Shown here one piece after another: positions 10,601-19,600 of a DNA stretch of 64,000 bases. The translations under genes were made by a program, and so were the position numbers. Origin of the DNA: Limnohabitans kasalickyi (GTDB taxonomy: Bacteria; Pseudomonadota; Gammaproteobacteria; Burkholderiales; Burkholderiaceae_C); NCBI GenBank assembly GCA_965234325.1, contig OZ248418.1, forward strand, positions 1-64,000, written 5' to 3'. Position 1 is the stretch's first letter. Each line of letters begins with the position of its first letter. The notes under the pieces were generated by a model that was not told where the DNA came from, did not search any database, and saw only the letters and a program-made list of their open reading frames with translations.

Positions 10601-13600
10601 GGACGCCAGTGACTTGACCGTGGGCACAACGACGGCGATCAGTTTGAGCCGAGTCAAGGCTGACGGCACGATGGACACAACGGTGCTAACAGACGCAGCA
10701 CAGTCGGGCTTGAGCGCAGCCAACGGTTCTGTGGCGATTACCGCAACAGGCGCTTTGAGCGTGACGCAGGCCGTGGCACTGACAGGCACCACGACTGTGG
10801 GCAACGTGTTGTTGCAAGGCGCGGGTGCAGGCGTGAGCGTGACCGCGGGCGTGAGCACGGCAGGTGGTTCGGTGAGTTTGGTGGCGACCGCGGGTGATGT
10901 GACGCTGGGTGCAACCGGTGACATCACCGTGGCAGGCAGCGGTACGGTGGACGTGCAGGCAACGGCTGGAGCGGTCACCATGCAAGTGAGTGGCACAGAT
11001 GAAGCCGTGATTCAAACTAACGCAGGCAACGTGCGTGTGATCGCATCGACGGCGGGCAAGAACGTGACCGTAGGTCAGATTGACACACGTAGCTCTCTAA
11101 ACCGCACGGCTTCGGTGCTGACAAACCAAACAACCTGGGGCGCAGTGAGCGTGACCGCAGGCGGCTCGGTGTTGGACGCGGACAGCAACGGTGCAACAGA
11201 TATTTACGCCTCGAACCTGCGCATGAACGCAGGCGCAGGGCTAGGCGTGTTGGGCACAACGCCTAACGCCTTGGAAGTGGAAGTACAAACCCTGAGCGCA
11301 GTGGCAGCAGCCGGCGCGGTTGGTGTGACGGACGCAAGCGACTTGACCGTAGGCACGACGACGGCGATCAGTTTGAGCCGAGTCAAGGCAGACGGCACGA
11401 TGGACACAACGGTGCTGACAGACGCAGCACAGTCGGGCGTGAGCGCAGCCAACGGTTCAGTGGCGATTACAGCGACAGGCGCTTTGAGCGTGACGCAGGC
11501 TGTGGCACTGACAGGCACGACGACCGTGGGCAACGTGTTGTTGCAAGGCGCGGGTACAGGCGTGAGCGTGACCGCGGGCGTGAGCACGGCAGGCGGCTCG
11601 GTGAGCTTGGTGGCGACAGCGGGCGATGTGACGCTGGGTGCAACAGGTGACATCACCGTGGCAGGTGCAGGCACGGTGGATATTGAATCCACGGCCGGCG
11701 CAGTGACGATGCAAATCAGTGGCGCAGACAAAAACGTGATCCAAAGCAATGGCGGTAAGGTTCGCGTGAGTGCTGCGACCGCCGGCAAGGATGTGACGCT
11801 GGGTCTGATTGATACGCGTACAACCGCCGATCGATCAACATCGGGCATCACCGGTCAAGGCGGGTGGGGTTCTGTCAGCCTGATCGCTGGCGGTGCTGTG
11901 ACGGATGGAGACACAAACGGTGCGACAGATGTGTATGCCTTCGCTTTGCGTGTGAAGGCGGGAACCGGTATCGGCAGTTTGGCTTCTTCAGCAAATCCGC
12001 TCGATTTAGAGGTGTTGTTGCTGTCGACCTTCTCCACGACAGGTGCTGTGGCGATTGCCGATGCTTCGAACTTGGCTTTGGACACGGTGTCACTGAGCAT
12101 CAGTCGCGTGACTGCCTCTGGCGTATTGAGTCAGACGGCTACGGCTGATGCATCGCAAGGTGGTGTGTCGACGTCCAATGGCTCAGTGGTGGTGATAGCC
12201 AACGGCCAATTGCAACTGAATCAACCCTTGGCGGTTGCAGGAACCTCGGGTTCTGTGCTGCTCAAAAGTACAACCGCGGGTGTTGAAGTCAGTGCAGCCA
12301 GCACAGTTGCCGCAGGCTCAATGACGGTGTTGGGTGGTGGTGGCGATGTGGTCTTCACAGCCACGGGTGACATCACTTTGGCGCAAGCAGGTCAAGGTGT
12401 GGACGTGGAGTCCACCACGGGCGTGGTGCGCATGAGCACAACCTTCACAGACAAGACGGTGATCAAAACCAACGCCGGTAATGTGCGTGTGAGTGCCGCG
12501 GCACCCACTAAGAATTTGACATTAGGTCTGGTCGATGCGCGCAGTAATTCAGACAGAGCGGCCGTTACTCTGACAGATCAATCTAACTGGGGTGCTGTGA
12601 GTTTGATCGCTGGCGGCTCAGTGTTAGACACGTCCACAGAAGGTACGACGGGCAACGCAGGTGTGGATGTGTATGCCTCTGGCTTGCGCATCAACGCAGG
12701 TGCAGCCGTCGGTGTGTTGGGCAATTCGCTCAACGTGCTTGAGGTGGAAGTTCAAACACTCAGTGTGGCCGCGCAGGCTGGCGTGGTTGGCATCAAGGCC
12801 ATGAATTCAGTCAACATTGGTACGACATCTTCTGTGAGTTTCAGTCGTATTCAAGCCGATGGCACATTGGGCGTCGCGTCAAGCGATGCTGCGCAATCGG
12901 GCATCAGTGCGGCCAATGGTTCGGTGGTGCTAACGGCAACACGCGATTTGACGGTGAACCAATCTATTCAATTAACGGGCACCTCCACCCTGGGTAACTT
13001 GTATTTGCAAGGCGCAGATGCGGGTGTGATTTTGAATGCCGGTGTGAGTACGTCTGGCGGCGTGGTGAGTGTGGTGGCCACAACGGGTGATGTGACCTTG
13101 GGCTCGTCGGGGGCTATCACCACCACAGGCAGTGGCACGGTCGAAGTGCAAGCCACGACAGGTGCGGTGACCATGCAAGTCAATGGCACCAACAAGGCGC
13201 TGATTCAAACGGACACGGGTAACGTGCGTCTGACGGCTGCAACGCCAGCTAAAAATGTGACCTTGGGTCTGATCGACACACGCAGTGCCGCAGACCGGGC
13301 CGCATCAATACTGACTGGTCAAGCGACATGGGGCGCAGTCAGCCTCACCGCTGGTGGGTCCGTGCTTGATACCAATGACAGCAATGCAACTGACATTTAT
13401 GCTTCCAACCTTCGTTTGAATGCAGGTGAGGGCTTGGGTTCGCCGAGCAACTCAACCAATGCCCTTGAGCTAGAGGTTCAAAAACTAAGTGCAGTCGCGG
13501 GCAATGGCGCCATTTATTTGGCCGATGGCAGCGCGCTCGAAGTGGGCACGACTTCCGCTGTGTCTTTGAGTCGACTTCAGACAACGGGTTTGTTGGGCAC

Positions 13601-16600
13601 GGCAACATCGGATGCCGCACAGTCGGGCGTGAGTGCAGTCAACGGTTCTGTGGCGATCACAGCAGCAGGCGCTTTGAGCGTGACGCAAGCAGTGGCACTG
13701 ACAGGCACCACGACCGTGGGCAACGTGTTGTTGCAAGGCGCGGGTGCAGGCGTGAGCGTGACCGCGGGCGTGAGCACGGCTGGTGGTTCTGTGAGCTTGG
13801 TGGCGACCGCGGGCGATGTGACGCTGGGTGCCACGGGTGACATCACGGTGGCAGGCAGCGGCACAGTGGACGTGCAGGCAACGGCTGGAGCGGTCACCAT
13901 GCAAGTGAGTGGCACAGATGAAGCCGTGATCCAAACCAACGCAGGCAACGTGCGCGTGAGCGCAGCGACAGCGGGCAAGAACGTGACCGTGGGTCTCATC
14001 GATACACGCATTGCAGCTGAGCGCGCTACACCAGCGCTGACAGGCCAAGCAACTTGGGGCGCCGTGAGCGTGACCGCAGGCGGCTCGGTGCTGGACGCGG
14101 ACAGCAGCGGCGCAACAGATATTTACGCCTCGAACCTGCGTCTGAACGCAGGTGCAGGTGTGGGCGTGCTGGGCACAACGCCCAACGCGCTGGACGTGGA
14201 AGTACAAACCTTGAGCGCAGTGGCAGCAGCCGGCGCAGTGGGTGTGACGGACGCAAGCGACTTGACCGTGGGCACAACGACGGCGATCAGCTTGAGCCGA
14301 GTCAAGGCCGACGGCACGATGGACACAACGGTGCTGACAGACGCTGCACAGTCTGGCGTGAGCGCAGCCAACGGGTCTGTGGCGATCACCGCAACAGGCG
14401 CGTTGAGCGTGACGCAAGCAGTGGCACTGACAGGCACCACGACCGTGGGCAACGTGTTGTTGCAAGGCGCGGGTGCAGGCGTGAGCGTGACTGCAGGCGT
14501 GAGCACGGCAGGTGGCTCGGTGAGCTTGGTGGCGACAGCAGGCGATGTGACGCTGGGTGCAACAGGTGACATCACGGTGGCAGGTGCAGGCACAGTGGAC
14601 GTGCAGGCAACTGCAGGAGCGGTCACCATGCTGGTGAATGGCACAGATGAATCCGTGATCCAAACCAACGCAGGCAACGTGCGCGTGAGCGCAGCAACGG
14701 CAGCAAAGAATGTGACTGTGGGTCTGATCGACACACGCAGCGCAGCAAACCGCAGTGCCTCAGCGCTTACAAACCAAGCAACCTGGGGCGCCGTGAGCGT
14801 GAGCGCAGGTGGCTCGGTCCTTGATACCGATGACAGTAATGCAACAGATATTTACGCCTCGAACCTGCGTGTGAACGCAGGTGCAGGTGTGGGCGTGCTG
14901 GGCACAACGCCCAACGCGCTGGACGTGGAAGTACAAACCCTGAGCGCAGTGGCAGCAGTCGGCGCAGTGGGTGTGACGGACGCAAGTGACTTGACCGTGG
15001 GCACGACGACAGCGATCAGTTTGAGCCGAGTCAAGGCCGACGGAACGATGGACACGACAGTGCTGACAGACGCAGCACAGTCGGGCGTGAGCGCAGCCAG
15101 CGGATCGGTGGCCATTACCGCAGCGAACACTTTGACCGTGAGTCAGGGCACCATCATCAGTGCCAACGGGAACGTGAACGTGCAAGCCACATCAGGCAAC
15201 GTGAGCGTGGGCGAGATCAACAGCAGCGCAGGCGTGGTGACGATTCAAGCGGGTGGTTCAGTGGTTGATGGCGACAGCGCCATCGACGTGACGGCTTTGG
15301 GCTTGGTGATCACGACAGGCAGCGCAGGCGCCATTGGTAGCAGCACCGACGCACTGGAAACAGCAGTCAACACCTTGACCCTGTCGGTGGGCAGCGGTGG
15401 TGCGTTCATCAGCGAGAGCAACGGCTTAGAAACCACAGGTTTGCAGACCACAGGCGCAGGTGCCTTGGTGGTGAACGTGTTGGCAGGCGACTTGACTGTC
15501 AAAGACGGCAGCACGGCAGTGGGCATCCAAGTCAGCGGTACTCTGGGCTTGAGCGCAGCAGGTGCAGTGAGCATTCAAACGTCAGTGATGAGTGTGGGCA
15601 ACGTGAGCGTGCAAGCCACAACAGGCAACGTGAGCGTGGGCGAGATCAACAGCAGCGCAGGTGTGGTGACGATTCAAGCGGGCGGTTCAGTGGTTGACGG
15701 CGACAGCGCCACCGACGTGACGGCCTTGGGCTTGGTGATCACGACAGGAAGCGCAGGCGCCATTGGTAGCAGCACCGACGCACTAGAAACATCAGTCAAC
15801 ACCTTGACCCTGTCCGTGGGCAGCGGTGGTGCGTTCATCAGCGAGAGCAACGGCTTAGAAACCACAGGTTTGCAGACCACAGGCGCAGGCGCCTTGGTGG
15901 TGAACGTGTTGGCCGGCGACTTGACTGTCAAGGACGGCAGCACAGCAGTGGGCATACAAGCCAGCGGTACTCTGGGCTTGAGCGCAGCAGGTGCAGTGAG
16001 CATTCAATCGTCGGTGACAACTGCAGGCAATCTCAGTGTGGTGGCAGCCGCAGGTGATGTGACTATGACCGCAGCGGGCGACATCACGCTGACAGGCACT
16101 GGCACAGTGGATATGCAAGCAGCACAGGCGATTACGATGGTGAACGCTGGTGCTGGTGGCAGTAGCAATGAAACGATCATCACCACAAGCGGTAACGTCA
16201 GTCTCAAAGCCAGTGCTGGCAACGTGACACTTGGCCAAATCATCAGCAGTGCTGGTCGAGTGGCCATTCAAGCAGGTGGTTCTGTGATCGATGGTGACAG
16301 CACGCTGGATGTGTCTGCATTAGGTTTATGGATGAGTGCAGGCAGTGCTGCTGGTAGCAATAGCGACCCGCTTGAAACCTCCCTAGATACGTTGTCTACC
16401 TCTGCTGGTTCAGGCGGCATTTATCTGAAGGAAGTGGATGGCTTGACGATTGGCGATGTACAGGTCTCGATCAATCGCATGGATGCTGATGGTGTTTTCC
16501 AAGCCCAGACGGTTGCGACAGGTAACAAGATCACAACGACTTCTGTCATGGGGTTACAGACGGGTGGAACACTTCTGGCGCAAGATGCCAACAGCAGCAT

Positions 16601-19600
16601 TGAAGCTGCGTCGTTGGTGTTGAAAACCAGTGGTGATGTGGGTTCTAGTGCACAAGCCATCACAACCCAACTGGGGCAATTGGCGGTGAATGCGACTGGC
16701 TCGGTGTATTTGAACAATACCGTTGGTTTGCAGGTGAGCGCCTTGAATTTGGGCAGCGCCTACAACGTGTCTGGTATCCAAGCTGGCGGTTCGTTGGTGT
16801 TGCAAGTGGGCTCACAAGCGTCGGTTGATTTGCAAATCAATGCGGCCTTGCAGGCCACGGGTGATGTGCGCTTAAGCGCGACGGGAAGTGTGTTGAGTGG
16901 CCAAGTCAGTGCACTTGATGTGACCGCGTCAGGTTTGTCCATCACCACGGGCAACGCCGGTGGTGCTGGCCGTGCCGACCATTACTTGGAGACCCAAGTG
17001 AATAGCTTGTCCGTTTCTGCGGGCAGTGCTGGTGCGTATATCAATGAGGCAGATGGCTTAGACATCAAAGGTTTGCAGACCACAGGCGCAGGCGCCTTGG
17101 TGGTGAACGTTTTGGCCGGTGACTTGACTGTCAAAGACGGCAGCACAGCTCTGGGCATCCAAGCCAGCGGTACTCTGGGCTTGAGCGCAGCAGGTGCAGT
17201 GAGCATTCAATCGTCGGTGACAACTGCAGGCAATCTCAGTGTGGTGGCAGCCGCAGGTGATGTGACTATGACCGCAGCGGGCGACATCACGCTGACAGGC
17301 ACTGGCACAGTGGATATGCAAGCAGCACAGGCGATTACGATGGTGAACGCTGGTGCTGGTGGCAGTAGCAATGAAACGATCATCACCACAAGCGGTAACG
17401 TCAGTCTCAAAGCCAGTGCTGGCAACGTGACACTTGGCCAAATCATCAGCAGTGCTGGTCGAGTGGCCATTCAAGCAGGTGGTTCTGTGATCGATGGTGA
17501 CAGCACGCTGGATGTGTCTGCATTAGGTTTATGGATGAGTGCAGGCAGTGCTGCTGGTAGCAATAGCGACCCGCTTGAAACCTCCCTAGATACGTTGTCT
17601 ACCTCTGCTGGTTCAGGCGGCATTTATCTGAAGGAAGTGGATGGCTTGACGATTGGCGATGTACAGGTCTCGATCAATCGCATGGATGCTGATGGTGTTT
17701 TCCAAGCCCAGACGGTTGCGACAGGTAACAAGATCACAACGACTTCTGTCATGGGGTTACAGACGGGTGGAACACTTCTGGCGCAAGATGCCAACAGCAG
17801 CATTGAAGCTGCGTCGTTGGTGTTGAAAACCAGTGGTGATGTGGGTTCTAGTGCACAAGCCATCACAACCCAACTGGGGCAATTGGCGGTGAATGCGACT
17901 GGCTCGGTGTATTTGAACAATACCGTTGGTTTGCAGGTGAGCGCCTTGAATTTGGGCAGCGCCTACAACGTGTCTGGTATCCAAGCTGGCGGTTCGTTGG
18001 TGTTGCAAGTGGGCTCACAAGCGTCGGTTGATTTGCAAATCAATGCGGCCTTGCAGGCCACGGGTGATGTGCGCTTAAGCGCGACGGGAAGTGTGTTGAG
18101 TGGCCAAGTCAGTGCACTTGATGTGACCGCGTCAGGTTTGTCCATCACCACGGGCAACGCCGGTGGTGCTGGCCGTGCCGACCATTACTTGGAGACCCAA
18201 GTGAATAGCTTGTCCGTTTCTGCGGGCAGTGCGGGTGCGTATATCAATGAGGCAGATAGTCTGATTATTGATGGTGTTCTCAGTGCGTCAAATGGCGGCG
18301 CCTTGGACGTGCGCTTAAAAACTGGCAATTTGTTGTTGAAAGCGGGCTCACAAGTACTCACCACGGGTAGCGGCACCATCACTTTGAAGTCTGATCAAGG
18401 CTCAATTTCACAAGAGCAGGGTGGTCAAGTCAGAAGCGATTCGGGTGCTGTGCAAGTCACCGCCCTTCAGAAGGCGCAGATGAGCAGTGTCTCGTCTGTG
18501 AATGGCGATGTGGGTGTTTCCTCGACGCAAGGTGCATTTGAGCTTCCCGCAGTTGCACCCGGTGAAGTTGTGGATTACGGCGGCAAGCCCGTGCGAATCA
18601 AGGGTTTGGATGTGAAAATTGATGCACCCGTCGTTAGCGCGGGTGGCACTTTTGAGGTCACTTCACCTGGTCAATCCGCTCGAATGGACACCATAACCAG
18701 TGCAAACGCTGTGACGGTTACAACTGTGGTCGCGGGAACTGTGGTGGACCCAACACGACCGTTCGTTTTGGGCGATATATTGACTAGGTCCAATGCGCCG
18801 ACTACTGATTTGGTTTACATAGACCGCAACGAGGTGGGGTTGATTGGTAGCAAAAGTCAAGAAAAAGCTTCGCAATTGAAAGAAATTATTGTGGGTAGCC
18901 AAGCGCCTGGGCAAGGCATTTGGCTGCAGTCAGAAAGCACAGCCAACAGCAACCCGCTGGTGTTCAACGCACCTTTGGTATTGGTGGCCTCGGGTTTGTT
19001 GGTGAATGGCACTGAAACCGTTGGTAGCTCTGTCAAAGTGATTGGTGACATCAAAGGCCGAGGTTTGACGATTTATGGCTCAGGCTCAACGGTCACCTAC
19101 GACGGTGCAACGGTGGAAGAGGAAGGCAACATCACCATTTATGACTCAGTGCTGGTGAATCAAAACACCACACTGACGGCTGTGGGCGGCAGTATCACCA
19201 TCAACGGTCGCATCACGGTCAAACCTGGTGTGACTTTGACCTTGGTGGCTGACAATGGCACGGTGACTTTAGGTTCAGGCGTCTTCAATGGTGTAACCCG
19301 CAGCGGTGTTGAGTTGCAAAACGACACGGCAAGCACGAGTGATATAGCGACTTTGAATATTCGTGCCAATCATTTGGCTTTAGCAGCGGGAGTGACGTTG
19401 GATGGGTCTCAGTCCGGGCAGTTGGTTTTGCATGGTGGTGTTTTGGATAGTGCCAATTCTGCAGAGCTCACGGCGCTTGCCGCGGGTATGGTTGACAACT
19501 CCTTTGCTGCGCTGACCCTTGGAGATGTCGAGAGCACGACAACGTTGGCCAATGACAGCCTGTTGAATGAGCGTGTCAAGACTGTGACTGTTTTGGGCAA

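Noticed and set aside
7320..15110. CRISPR array
   Set aside because: The repeats are hundreds of bases long, in frame, and form one continuous coding sequence without unique spacers of constant length.
7250..18400. Many long minus-strand frames opposite giant B (up to 392 codons)
   Set aside because: They repeat with the 729-, 429- and 1203-bp periods of the plus-strand gene, are rich in Ala/Pro/Thr or Cys/His by reverse reading, and have no recognisable domains. They are mirror frames of a codon-biased repeat gene.
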